Assembly: GCA_015488115.1 (NCBI GenBank)
Contig: WFOK01000033.1
Coordinates: 1-37,842 of the forward strand
Reading direction: 5' to 3'
Origin: Mariprofundaceae bacterium
GTDB lineage: Bacteria; Pseudomonadota; Zetaproteobacteria; Mariprofundales; Mariprofundaceae
DNA: 37,842 nt
Each line of letters opens with the position of its first letter. The first letter of the stretch is position 1. The notes below the pieces were generated by a model. The model searched no databases, had not been told where the DNA came from, and saw only the letters and a list, made by a program, of their open reading frames with translations. A program made the translations under genes and the position numbers. This document shows positions 1 through 7,321 of the stretch, one piece after another.

Positions 1-216
1 GAGGAAGATCTTATCGATTTGTTCGCACAGTTTGGCGACGTGGCTTCGGCCAAGATCATCACCGACCGCGAGACCGGCCGCAGCCGTGGCTTTGCGTTCG
101 TTGACATGGACAACCAGGATGAAGGCCTGGCCGCCATCGAGGCTCTCAATGGTCGCGAGCACATGGGTCGTAACCTGACCGTGAACGAGGCACGCCCACG
201 CCAGCCGCGCTACTGA
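1..216 (+). CDS. RRM-domain RNA-binding protein (5' end outside window)
   Basis: This is the last 71 codons of a small single-RRM protein. The reading frame is open from base 1 and ends at TGA 214-216, so the true start lies upstream of the window. The RNP1 motif RGFAFVDM and the surrounding pattern ([20 protein letters not shown], then EALNG and LTVNEARP) are typical of bacterial RRM proteins, which bind single-stranded RNA in the cytoplasm and are often cold- or stress-induced. The C-terminus stops just after the fold (RPRQPRY), without the glycine-rich tail found in many relatives. The RNA target cannot be inferred. A strong terminator follows directly. Confidence 0.9.
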   Translation, partial: EEDLIDLFAQFGDVASAKIITDRETGRSRGFAFVDMDNQDEGLAAIEALNGREHMGRNLTVNEARPRQPRY

Positions 217-236
217 GTTCGTATCTCACTGCCTTG

Positions 237-267
237 AAAACCGCCCCGGCATGCCGGGGCGGTTTTT
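237..267 (+). terminator. Rho-independent terminator after the RRM gene
   Basis: A perfect 22-base palindrome at 241-262 (arms of the type CCGCCCCGGC) is preceded by AAAA and followed by a run of T. It lies 24 bases after the RRM stop codon. The A-run on the other side could make it work in both directions, but no minus-strand gene ends here. Confidence 0.93.
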
Positions 268-397
268 TCGTTGTGGACGATCGAACCGACAAGATGGCTG
301 TGAAGTGAGGCATTGGTTTCTGATCTTTCAGCTCCGTTTCAGACAAGGGATGCATGCTTCGAAGCGTTCATTTTGACGTTTTGGAAAGGAGAAACTG

Positions 398-964
398 ATG
401 AAAGGCTTCTGGAAGCTTGCATGTGTTGCCATGATGCTCACCTCGTTCGTTGCCACAGCCCATGCCACGGACCCTTATGTGGGGATTGGTTTCGGGGCTT
501 TTAATCTTGGCAACGGCATTCAGAAAAAAGCTGTTGCCGGCGGTTATGTCCAGATTGGAGATGACTTTTCCGAATATCTTGGCGCCGAGGTTCGCATTGG
601 GCGCACGGGTAAGACCGGAGAGGAATTCACCCTGCAGCCGCGTATGGGCATCGATTACTTTGTCGCGGCCTACTTGAAACCGCACTACCAGTTCAGTGAT
701 CGTCTGATGGGCTATGCCTTGCTGGGAGCGGCAACGCTGCGTTCCAGCTACAGCATTGCCGGCAGTCCGGTCCAAAAGAAGACCAGAAGCGGCTACGCCT
801 ATGGCTTGGGCCTGCAATATCGCATCGCCGATGCCTACAGCCTTGGCATCGAGTATTCACACATGCTGAGCAAGCCCAAGACCAATCCGCTGGCCATCCG
901 GACAAACTTTCAGGGATTGGAAACCAGTTCGCTGAGCGCGAGTTTCAAATACTTCTTTTTCTGA
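398..964 (+). CDS. Outer-membrane beta-barrel protein, porin-like family
   Basis: A 188-residue protein with a clear signal peptide (residues 1-23, ending AHA before TDPYVGIGFG). The mature part is made of short amphipathic strands rich in Gly, Tyr and alternating hydrophobics (LGAEVRIGR, YFVAAYLKPHYQF, YALLGAATL, YGLGLQYRI, YSLGIEYSHM). It ends in SFKYFFF, the C-terminal aromatic signal for BAM-dependent insertion. The pattern fits the eight-stranded OmpA/OmpX-like 'outer membrane beta-barrel' families, and no periplasmic OmpA-like domain follows. The start ATG at 398 has a good ribosome-binding site (GGAAAGGAG, 383-391). It is a single-gene unit between two terminators. Its substrate or role is unknown; structural or small-solute functions are both possible. 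Confidence 0.82.
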   Translation: MKGFWKLACVAMMLTSFVATAHATDPYVGIGFGAFNLGNGIQKKAVAGGYVQIGDDFSEYLGAEVRIGRTGKTGEEFTLQPRMGIDYFVAAYLKPHYQFSDRLMGYALLGAATLRSSYSIAGSPVQKKTRSGYAYGLGLQYRIADAYSLGIEYSHMLSKPKTNPLAIRTNFQGLETSSLSASFKYFFF

Positions 965-1025
965 TCCAGCGGCTCTCGAGGCGTCTTCATGATATTCCTC
1001 CCCTCCTGATTGCAGAGCCTCGGGG

Positions 1026-1055
1026 AAAAGGCGGAAGCGGTGCTTCCGCCTTTTT
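1026..1055 (+). terminator. Rho-independent terminator after the barrel gene
   Basis: Stem GGCGGAAGC (1030-1038), loop GGT and stem GCTTCCGCC (1042-1050), preceded by AAAA and followed by TTTTT. It sits 65 bases after the stop codon of the outer-membrane protein gene. Confidence 0.9.
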
Positions 1056-1372
1056 GCTGTCATCATGGTGACACAGATCAAACGCATGCTGCGCTTCCAA
1101 AAGTAGGTTGTTCGCGCATGCCCGATAACGGCCAGCGTTGGCTGGCTCTTTGGGTCGTCGAATGCAACTGCACGTGGCCTCCGTTGACACGCAAGAAACA
1201 GATAGCGTCCGAGCCATGGTCAATTTTTTCGCTCCTGATAGGCGCAGCATGGCCTTCCTCGACTTGCGGATGGAGCCTCCACGTGTGCTGCCTTGCTCCT
1301 TGGTCGGGTGCTTAGCGGGGATGCGAGATCTGCAAAACAAGCGTGAACGGCTCATGTCATTGGGGATGAATC
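1056..1372. other. Intergenic stretch with no recognised gene
   Basis: About 317 bases between a terminator and the EAL-CBS-GGDEF gene. Short open frames exist on both strands, but their translations show no domain, low-complexity basic or Cys/Trp-rich composition, and no ribosome-binding site. A TTGACA at 1184-1189 has no acceptable -10 at the right distance. The promoter of the downstream gene is presumably here, but I cannot point to it. Confidence 0.55.
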
Positions 1373-3220
1373 ATGAAGTCAGAACAATGTGTTCAATGTC
1401 CGGCAGGGCTCTCGGAGACACTACTTGGCGGAGGTATGGCGCCTGTTCGCGAAGCGCTGGTCGAAATTGTGCGGACGGGGGCCATTACGCCCCATTTCCA
1501 GCCCATCTTTAATCTTCGCGACCGGAGCATATTTGCCTTCGAGGCCCTTGCCCGCGGACCGCAAGACAGCCTGCTGCATCGGCCTGATGATCTGTTTGCC
1601 GCAGCGCGATATTGGAATCAGCTAGCCGAAATCGATTTTCTTTGCCGATACAAGGCCATTGAAAGCTTTGTGCGTCTAGGTCTGCCAGGATGCCTGTCGA
1701 TCAATATCGATCCACATGCGCTTATGGATGCGGCCTTCCGCAAGGGACGCACATTGACCATGCTCAAGGACTTCGGGCTGCCTGAAGGGAGAGTCATTCT
1801 TGAGTTGACCGAACACACACGAACGGAGCAATATCGTGAGCTTCGTGAAGCCGTCCATCACTACCGTAGCGAAGGGTTCATCATTGCGATCGACGACCTC
1901 GGGGCAGGCTATTCCAACCTTCGGCTGCTTGCCGAGCTTGAGCCGGATTTTCTCAAGCTGGACAAGTTTTTCATCTCCCAGCTTCAGCGGAATGCCAAGG
2001 CACAGGATTTCATCCGCCTGATCGTCGATCTCGCCAAGCGTGTAGACTGTCAAATCATCGCGGAGGGCATTGAGACCCAGGAAGAATTGCTCTTTCTGTC
2101 GCGTCTTGGCATCGAGTATGCGCAAGGATACCTTCTTGGCCGTCCGTCTCCCGAGCCCGCGACATCCACGCCATGTTCTCTACGGCAATTGCCTGAACCA
2201 GATGAGGCGGACTCAATCCATCGACAAGTGCCCCTGTCGTCGTCAAATGGAGAGGAGGAGACCGTTGCGGCCTTGCGCCTTCATCCCGTCCCGCCGTGTT
2301 CTCCCGAAACCTCCTTGTTGGAGGTTCTCGAGCGATTCAGGAGTGAGCCGAGGCTGCGTGCGATTCCTGTGGTCAGGAAGCAGGAGGTTCTTGGCTTGCT
2401 GACCCGTGACCGCATTCTGGAAGAGTTCGCCTCTCAATATGGTCATCAGCTTAATCGCAAACGCAGCGCGGCAGAAAAAATGGAGCGCAATCCACTCGTG
2501 GTTTCAGTGCATGATCCGCTTACCAAGGTCAGTCAATGGGTGACCCAGCGCGAGGCAGATATGCTTTATACTCCGTTCATTGTTTGCAATCGCGATGGAT
2601 ACATGGGCATGGTTTCTGTTCGCAACCTGCTGAAAAAAATCACCGAGATTCAGATCCTTCATGCCCGTCAGAGCAACCCGTTGACCGGATTGCCGGGAAA
2701 CTTGTGCATTCAGAAGAGAATGCAGATGCTGCTCAAGATGCGTCGCTTTTTTGTTGTCTGTCATCTCGACATCGATCACTTCAAGGCCTTCAACGACACG
2801 TATTGCTATGAAAGAGGCGACCAAATGATCCAGCTGGTTGCAAGGACGCTTTGCGAATGCGCTCGCCAAGACGATTTCATCGGCCATATTGGCGGTGACG
2901 ACTTTGTGTTTATTGCAACAGACGACCAGTGGCTCCAGCGTTTGGAGCATTGTCTGATGCTGTTGGACCAGCGTTTTCCAGCACTTTATGACCCTACAGA
3001 CCGCGAGCGGGGCTTTATTGAAGCCGAGAACCGAAATGGGCAACGGCAGCGTTTCCCGTTGGCATCCATCTCGGTCGCCGCTTTGCCTTGCCCGCCGGGC
3101 AGCTTTGGCTCCCATCTGGAGGTATCGGAGGTTCTGGCAGAGCTGAAGCATCAGGCGAAACGTCAGCCTGGCACATCCTTGATTGTCGAGCGTCGGGGAC
3201 GTCCGGCTGCTCAGGGCTGA
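1373..3220 (+). CDS. EAL-CBS-GGDEF cyclic-di-GMP turnover/signalling protein
   Basis: A 615-residue cytoplasmic protein without membrane segments. The EAL phosphodiesterase domain spans about residues 30-270 and keeps the expected catalytic pattern: FEALARGP (E57), SINIDP, LELTEH, IDDLGAGYS, LKLDK, IAEGIET and QGYLLGRP. A CBS-pair region follows (about 290-430), and then a GGDEF domain (about 445-600) with LDIDHFKAFND and a variant active-site loop, GGDDF instead of GGDEF/GGEEF. The NPLTGLPGN entry to the GGDEF domain is characteristic of this EAL-CBS-GGDEF architecture. The EAL half probably hydrolyses c-di-GMP; whether the cyclase half is active or a regulatory GTP-binding module is uncertain. 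The CBS pair could sense adenine nucleotides. ATG 1436 is a possible alternative start. The gene overlaps the convergent kinase gene by 10 bases. Confidence 0.9.
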   Translation: MKSEQCVQCPAGLSETLLGGGMAPVREALVEIVRTGAITPHFQPIFNLRDRSIFAFEALARGPQDSLLHRPDDLFAAARYWNQLAEIDFLCRYKAIESFVRLGLPGCLSINIDPHALMDAAFRKGRTLTMLKDFGLPEGRVILELTEHTRTEQYRELREAVHHYRSEGFIIAIDDLGAGYSNLRLLAELEPDFLKLDKFFISQLQRNAKAQDFIRLIVDLAKRVDCQIIAEGIETQEELLFLSRLGIEYAQGYLLGRPSPEPATSTPCSLRQLPEPDEADSIHRQVPLSSSNGEEETVAALRLHPVPPCSPETSLLEVLERFRSEPRLRAIPVVRKQEVLGLLTRDRILEEFASQYGHQLNRKRSAAEKMERNPLVVSVHDPLTKVSQWVTQREADMLYTPFIVCNRDGYMGMVSVRNLLKKITEIQILHARQSNPLTGLPGNLCIQKRMQMLLKMRRFFVVCHLDIDHFKAFNDTYCYERGDQMIQLVARTLCECARQDDFIGHIGGDDFVFIATDDQWLQRLEHCLMLLDQRFPALYDPTDRERGFIEAENRNGQRQRFPLASISVAALPCPPGSFGSHLEVSEVLAELKHQAKRQPGTSLIVERRGRPAAQG

Positions 3221-4515
3221 GGAAGTTCGATGCAAACCTTGAGGCCCCCGAGGGACGCAGAGCGACCAAAGTGCAGCCTGCCCTCGTAGGCATCGACAAT
3301 CTCATTGACGATGGCAAGGCCAAGTCCGTGCCCGGGTTTGCTTTCATCAGCCCTGGCCCCGCGCTGGAGGACCCTTGCAGCCATGTCTTCCGTCATGCCT
3401 GGGCCATCATCTTCCACCTCGATCAGCAGAAGGGAACCATTCCGCCGCATGCTGCAACGCACCATGGTCCGTGCCCATTTTGCTGCATTGTCCAGCAGGT
3501 TGCCAAAGATTTCGAGCATGTCTTCCCGGTCCGCCGCTATTTCAAGCGTATCATCCATGGCCAGATGAACGGATATTTTGGGGTGTGCAAGCTCGATCAA
3601 ACGCGTTATGTCACACAGGTCCCGGTAAACATTGGCCCATTTCCCGCCCGGTGCACGTCCTGCCGTGCGTGCACGCGCCAGCTCGTGCTCAATCCTTCGT
3701 TCGATTTCCTGTAAGCGCATTCTGGCTTGGTCCATATCCGTGCCGGGGGGCTGGCGGTCAAGGATTTGTCCAAGCGCGGCAAGCGGGGTTTTCAATGCAT
3801 GCGCAAGATCGCCCAAGGCGTGCCGGGAGCGGTTCAGTCGCTGGCGAACCAGATCCACAAGTCGGTTGATTTCCTCGACAAGCGGCAGAATCTCCCGAGG
3901 AACATTCGTCGTCACCCGGTCGATTTCGCCTTGCTCCAGTTGCCTTAACTGGTTGCGTATCAGCAGTAATGGCTGCAGCCCGTATCGGACAACCCATGCC
4001 TGCAGCACGAGCAATAGCAGGACCGCAATCAGAGCATATACGAGAAGGTGGCGTTGAAATGCTGCGGTATTCTTCTTCAGTACGGAAATATCTTCGGCCA
4101 CGCGCAATTCGATGGGGCTTCCGTGCCAGTCGAAGCTTCTTCTCAGCAACAACAGCCGCTGGCCGGACGGTCCGGGAACTTCCCAGTGGGTCTTGTGCGC
4201 CAATGCGGGAAGCTGCTCATCCCAGAGAGAGCGGGAACGCAAGACATGGGTTCCTGCATGGATTTCAAAGTAATGCCCCGAAAAGGGGCGCCGGTAAATC
4301 ACGGGAATTCGGTCCTCATCCAGCGTCGGCGTCGATGCGGGGTCAGGCCAGTGAAATGCAGCAAGAATCTCCTGCTGGTCATGTTCCAGGCGGGAGAGAA
4401 CATTCTGTTCGCTCAATGTTGCCACCTCGCGGCCAATCATCAGGGTTTGAGCCGCGAAAAAGACCGCCAGGCTGGCCGCCAGGCTCAGCATCAGGCGCAT
4501 GATCAATGAATTCAT
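3211..4515 (-). CDS. Sensor histidine kinase (PhoQ/QseC-like)
   Basis: A 434-residue membrane kinase, last gene of a six-gene minus-strand operon. TM1 is about residues 6-27, the periplasmic sensor about 28-155, and TM2 about 157-176, followed by a HAMP linker. The dimerisation domain has the phospho-acceptor in HALKTPL (H239). The ATPase domain shows the N box (NLLDNAAKWA, 339-348), DDGPGM (369-374) and GHGLGL (395-400). All key residues are present, so it should autophosphorylate and pass phosphate to the response regulator encoded just upstream. The start codon overlaps that gene's stop (ATGA). The HALKTP form of the H box is typical of PhoQ-type kinases. The stimulus is unknown; the cytochrome and PepSY genes in the same operon suggest a redox or envelope signal. 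Confidence 0.93.
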   Translation of the reverse strand: MNSLIMRLMLSLAASLAVFFAAQTLMIGREVATLSEQNVLSRLEHDQQEILAAFHWPDPASTPTLDEDRIPVIYRRPFSGHYFEIHAGTHVLRSRSLWDEQLPALAHKTHWEVPGPSGQRLLLLRRSFDWHGSPIELRVAEDISVLKKNTAAFQRHLLVYALIAVLLLLVLQAWVVRYGLQPLLLIRNQLRQLEQGEIDRVTTNVPREILPLVEEINRLVDLVRQRLNRSRHALGDLAHALKTPLAALGQILDRQPPGTDMDQARMRLQEIERRIEHELARARTAGRAPGGKWANVYRDLCDITRLIELAHPKISVHLAMDDTLEIAADREDMLEIFGNLLDNAAKWARTMVRCSMRRNGSLLLIEVEDDGPGMTEDMAARVLQRGARADESKPGHGLGLAIVNEIVDAYEGRLHFGRSASLGGLKVCIELPQP

Positions 4516-5189
4516 CGATGTGACCGCAAGACCTCAGAGCGCAGGAAATAGCCCTGGCCCCTGCGGGTTCCGATGACATCATGCCCCAGCTTCCTTCGCA
4601 GTCGGCTGATGTACACCTCAATGACATTGCTTTCTTTTTCTTCATTGAAGTCATAGACATGTTCAACCAGATGCGAGGCGGAAAAAACCTTGTCCGGGTG
4701 CAGCATCAGATATCGAAGCAGTCGAAACTCCGTGCCGGTCAAATCGATCTCTTTTCCGCTCCAAGACGCTTTCTGGCTCCCTTCGTCCAGCTTCAGTGCT
4801 CCGATTTCAAGCACAGGCGAGCCAAAGCCTCTCATTCGTCGGCCCAATGCCTGAAGGCGCACGACGAGTTCTTCGAAATGGAACGGTTTGGTCAGGTAAT
4901 CATCGGCTCCGGCGCGAAAGCCCTCGACCTTCTCATGCCAGGCCCCCCGTGCGGTCAGAATCAATACGGGGGTGATGATGCCGGCCCTGCGCCAATGCTG
5001 AAGCACCTTCAGGCCCGGAACTTCAGGCAAGCCGAGATCGAGCACGATCAGGTCATAGGGTTCCGTTTCGCCCATGAACCATGCCTCATCTCCGCTTGAG
5101 GCCTCATCCACGGCATAACCACGCTCGCGCAGCCCCTTACCCAACGATTGTCGCAGCTCAGGGTCGTCTTCCACCAAGAGAAGGCGCAT
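4512..5189 (-). CDS. OmpR/PhoP-family response regulator
   Basis: A 225-residue two-domain regulator. The receiver has the acidic pair in LLVEDDPE, the phospho-acceptor D51 in VLDLGLP, the Thr in LTARG and the Lys in LTKPF. The C-terminal winged-helix DNA-binding domain is recognised by LTGTEFRLLRYLMLHPDKVF and ending VIGTRRGQGYF. ATG 5189 is preferred over TTG 5192, because it overlaps the stop of the upstream PepSY gene by one base (TGATG) and gives the normal family length. It is the partner of the adjacent kinase. Its targets are not visible; control of its own operon is plausible. Confidence 0.94.
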   Translation of the reverse strand: MRLLLVEDDPELRQSLGKGLRERGYAVDEASSGDEAWFMGETEPYDLIVLDLGLPEVPGLKVLQHWRRAGIITPVLILTARGAWHEKVEGFRAGADDYLTKPFHFEELVVRLQALGRRMRGFGSPVLEIGALKLDEGSQKASWSGKEIDLTGTEFRLLRYLMLHPDKVFSASHLVEHVYDFNEEKESNVIEVYISRLRRKLGHDVIGTRRGQGYFLRSEVLRSHR

Positions 5190-5494
5190 CAATGCCGCTC
5201 CTTGCCCATGGGGCGTGCCGTTCTGGCATCAATTTCCAGGTGATGGATTCGGTGGTCTCGACCGATGAACTCGATTTCGTAAACCAGTCGCTTACCTTCC
5301 TCTTCCAGTTCGACATCCAGCAGGGCCCGCTTTTCAATGCCAAGTCGCTTTACAATTTCAGACAGGGACAAGATTTTTCCCTCACTCCGGAGCTCCCTGG
5401 CCCGCTCGGCATCATGTGCTTGTGCATGCAGCGACCAGGCCTGAGATACCAGGCAGACAAGCAGACAAGCCGAGTGTCGTCCTAGTCGTCCCAT
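5189..5494 (-). CDS. Periplasmic PepSY-domain protein
   Basis: A 101-residue protein with a signal peptide (about residues 1-27, MGRLGRHSACLLVCLVSQAW then a SLHAQAHD region). It carries one PepSY domain: LSLSEIVKRL, then VELEEEGKRLVYEIEF and HHLEIDARTARPM. Small PepSY proteins next to PhoP/PhoQ-type systems are common, and PepSY domains often inhibit or modulate envelope proteins. Here it could adjust the sensor kinase or a cytochrome, which is an inference from position. It overlaps the diheme cytochrome gene by 13 bases and the response regulator by one base, so translation is probably coupled. Confidence 0.87.
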   Translation of the reverse strand: MGRLGRHSACLLVCLVSQAWSLHAQAHDAERARELRSEGKILSLSEIVKRLGIEKRALLDVELEEEGKRLVYEIEFIGRDHRIHHLEIDARTARPMGKERH

Positions 5495-6051
5495 TGCCCG
5501 AAGCCGGGAATGCGCACGGTGTCCTCATCATAGATGCCCCTGTCAGCCATGGTATGGCAACTCGCGCAATTGGCAAAGGAGCGAACCTTGGGGTTTTTTT
5601 GCACCATGCGCGGAGGGATCTCGCGATGCTTGTAACGGAAAAATGGCGTTTCGGTGATTCTCAACGGCGTTTCTCCTTCCGACAATGAACGAAGCATGCT
5701 GCGGCTGAAACGGTTGGGCACATGTTCGGCTGCATGGCCACGCAGATAGTTCTCGATTTTTTTGCGCGTGTCCTCATCCAGTTCGGCGTTTTCTCCAAAA
5801 TGATCATCGAGCCGGCGCATCAGCTGCACCCAAGATCGCTCCGGCAACAGGCCGGCGGGGTAGGCGAAATGGCAAGCCGAACATTCATTCCGGTATGTGG
5901 GGTCGCTGGCCGGTTCAACCCCCGCACTTCGATGCCAGAAGCCATGATCATGTTCCCAAGGCTCATCTTCGTCACTCCAGCCGAGGCTTGCAACCGAAAC
6001 CGACAAGGCTGAAAGCAGCACGACTGCACCCAGATATTCTCGTTTGGTCAT
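5482..6051 (-). CDS. Diheme cytochrome c, DHC family
   Basis: A 189-residue exported cytochrome with two CxxCH heme-binding sites: CSACH in the N-terminal part and CASCH near the C-terminus. The N-terminus (MTKREYLGAVVLLSALSVSV) is a signal peptide or anchor. The order of features, the FWHRSAG region and the second heme close to the C-terminus fit the dihaem cytochrome c (DHC) family. The frame is open further upstream, but ATG 6051 is chosen because it overlaps the stop of the SHP gene in an ATGA arrangement and puts the signal peptide at the N-terminus. DHC is known as an electron donor to SHP in purple bacteria, and here it lies between SHP and PepSY genes. It should act in the periplasm. 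Confidence 0.88.
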   Translation of the reverse strand: MTKREYLGAVVLLSALSVSVASLGWSDEDEPWEHDHGFWHRSAGVEPASDPTYRNECSACHFAYPAGLLPERSWVQLMRRLDDHFGENAELDEDTRKKIENYLRGHAAEHVPNRFSRSMLRSLSEGETPLRITETPFFRYKHREIPPRMVQKNPKVRSFANCASCHTMADRGIYDEDTVRIPGFGQWDD

Positions 6052-6470
6052 TTCTTCTTGCCTCCAGGGTTTGATTGACGGATAAACATGAGCAAATCCC
6101 CTTTCTCCTGTGGTGTGCACACCCTTCCCCAGGTCCAGCGGCAATTGCGTCGGAACCATTTCTCAACCTTTTTCGCATCCATCAGGCGAGATGGATTCAC
6201 CGCAGGAGACATCGGTTCAATGTGCTTGCCTGTGCGCAAGTGCTGTCCTGGTCTGGTCAAATCCGTTGTATGGCAGGAAGCGCAAGACACCGGCTTTCCG
6301 AGCTTTGACTGCATGTGCCTGGCTTCCCATAGCTTTTTGCCTCGTATGGGGTTGAAATCTCCTGCTCCCTGGCGCTGGTATTGCTGTAGCAGGCTCTCCA
6401 CAGCTCCGGCCGATGCAGTTGCTGGTAACAATATCATCGCCAGGCACACGCAGGTGTATGCTTTCCTCAT
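6048..6470 (-). CDS. SHP-type monoheme cytochrome c (DUF1924 family)
   Basis: A 140-residue protein with a signal peptide (about residues 1-22) and one heme site, CASCH. The motif FRRNCRWTWGRVC matches the SHP (sphaeroides heme protein) family, where an Asn next to a disulfide-bonded Cys serves as a displaceable sixth heme ligand; here Asn is followed directly by Cys, with a second Cys eight residues later. SHP proteins bind small ligands such as oxygen or nitric oxide in vitro, but their physiological role is unsettled. Starts and stops overlap by four bases with the genes on both sides, giving b561-SHP-DHC. The product should be periplasmic and receive electrons from DHC. Confidence 0.88.
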   Translation of the reverse strand: MRKAYTCVCLAMILLPATASAGAVESLLQQYQRQGAGDFNPIRGKKLWEARHMQSKLGKPVSCASCHTTDLTRPGQHLRTGKHIEPMSPAVNPSRLMDAKKVEKWFRRNCRWTWGRVCTPQEKGDLLMFIRQSNPGGKKK

Positions 6471-7063
6471 GGTTTATCCTCCATGTCCCGCATGGTTTTG
6501 CAGCCGGTGAACATTGCGCTCACGAGATTCACTTTTTGCAACCAGCTTTCCACGAGAACACCGGCAATATGCACGATGACCAAGGCCATCAACGCATCGG
6601 CCAGGCGCTCGTGCAGATCCATCACCCAGATTTCCTGCTCAAAGCTCATATGATCGACCCATCCAGCCCATGGCCCGGCATCCAGTTGCAGCGCAAGCAA
6701 AAGGCTGCCTGTGGCATACATGAACATGAGCGCGCACAGCAGCAGGAAAATCATTACACTTCCCAGTGGCGTGTGTCCGAGATGGCGGTGAGGACTTCCC
6801 TTCAACAGGGATAGGAAATGTGCCTTCAAGGCCGAGTATCGAGGGAAGAAGCTGCCGAATCGCGCATGTTCCGGGCCGACAGCCCCCCAAAACAGACGGA
6901 AAAGCAGCAAGCCTCCGAGCAGGCTTCCCGCCAGTCCGTGCACGCGCAGGTCTGTGCCGTCGGACCAATAGGCCAGCAGAACGGCTATCACGGTCAGCCA
7001 ATGAAAGATGCGCAGCAGCGGATCCCATACCCGGATCACTTGGCGTTTGTGCTGAAGGGCCAT
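6467..7063 (-). CDS. Cytochrome b561-type membrane protein
   Basis: A 198-residue, four-helix prokaryotic cytochrome b561. The first helix begins with the typical VWDPLLRIFHWLTV, giving a heme-ligand His. Further His residues occur in RVHGLAG and MDLHERLADALMALVIVHIA. Hydrophobic segments are about residues 12-30, 37-58, 92-115 and 145-165. Proteins of this type oxidise quinol and hand electrons to periplasmic cytochromes, so it is the likely source of electrons for DHC and SHP encoded downstream. ATG 7063 is the only sensible start; an AGGAG lies about 17 bases upstream, rather far for a ribosome-binding site. Probably the first gene of the operon. Confidence 0.88.
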   Translation of the reverse strand: MALQHKRQVIRVWDPLLRIFHWLTVIAVLLAYWSDGTDLRVHGLAGSLLGGLLLFRLFWGAVGPEHARFGSFFPRYSALKAHFLSLLKGSPHRHLGHTPLGSVMIFLLLCALMFMYATGSLLLALQLDAGPWAGWVDHMSFEQEIWVMDLHERLADALMALVIVHIAGVLVESWLQKVNLVSAMFTGCKTMRDMEDKP

Positions 7064-7321
7064 GTTGCGGAAGTGTAGTGCTCCTGGCTTAAACCTCGCT
7101 GAAAGGATGGCTTCCTTTTCGCCTCGAAAAGTGGCTCCAAGGCGCCCGGGAGAAGACATGAGCCGGCTTCTTTTCTTGTTTTTCCTTCGGCTGTAATGTT
7201 CCGGTACCGAGGCTGATGCGGGCATGAAAACCATGCATGTCAGGATGAAAACAGATGGATGATGCAGTTGGGGCGCGTCTATCTGTGGTCTCGTTGCCAG
7301 GCTTGCATCAGGAGATGGATC
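7064..7321. promoter_or_regulatory. Divergent intergenic region (b561 operon / pfkB-like gene)
   Basis: 258 bases separate the start of the minus-strand cytochrome operon from the plus-strand sugar kinase gene, so promoters for both should be here. I cannot recognise a convincing -35/-10 pair on either strand. AGGAGA at 7310-7315 is the ribosome-binding site for the kinase gene. Confidence 0.4.

Noticed and set aside
1184-1212. TTGACA as a promoter for the EAL-CBS-GGDEF gene
   Set aside because: No -10-like hexamer occurs 16-18 bases downstream.
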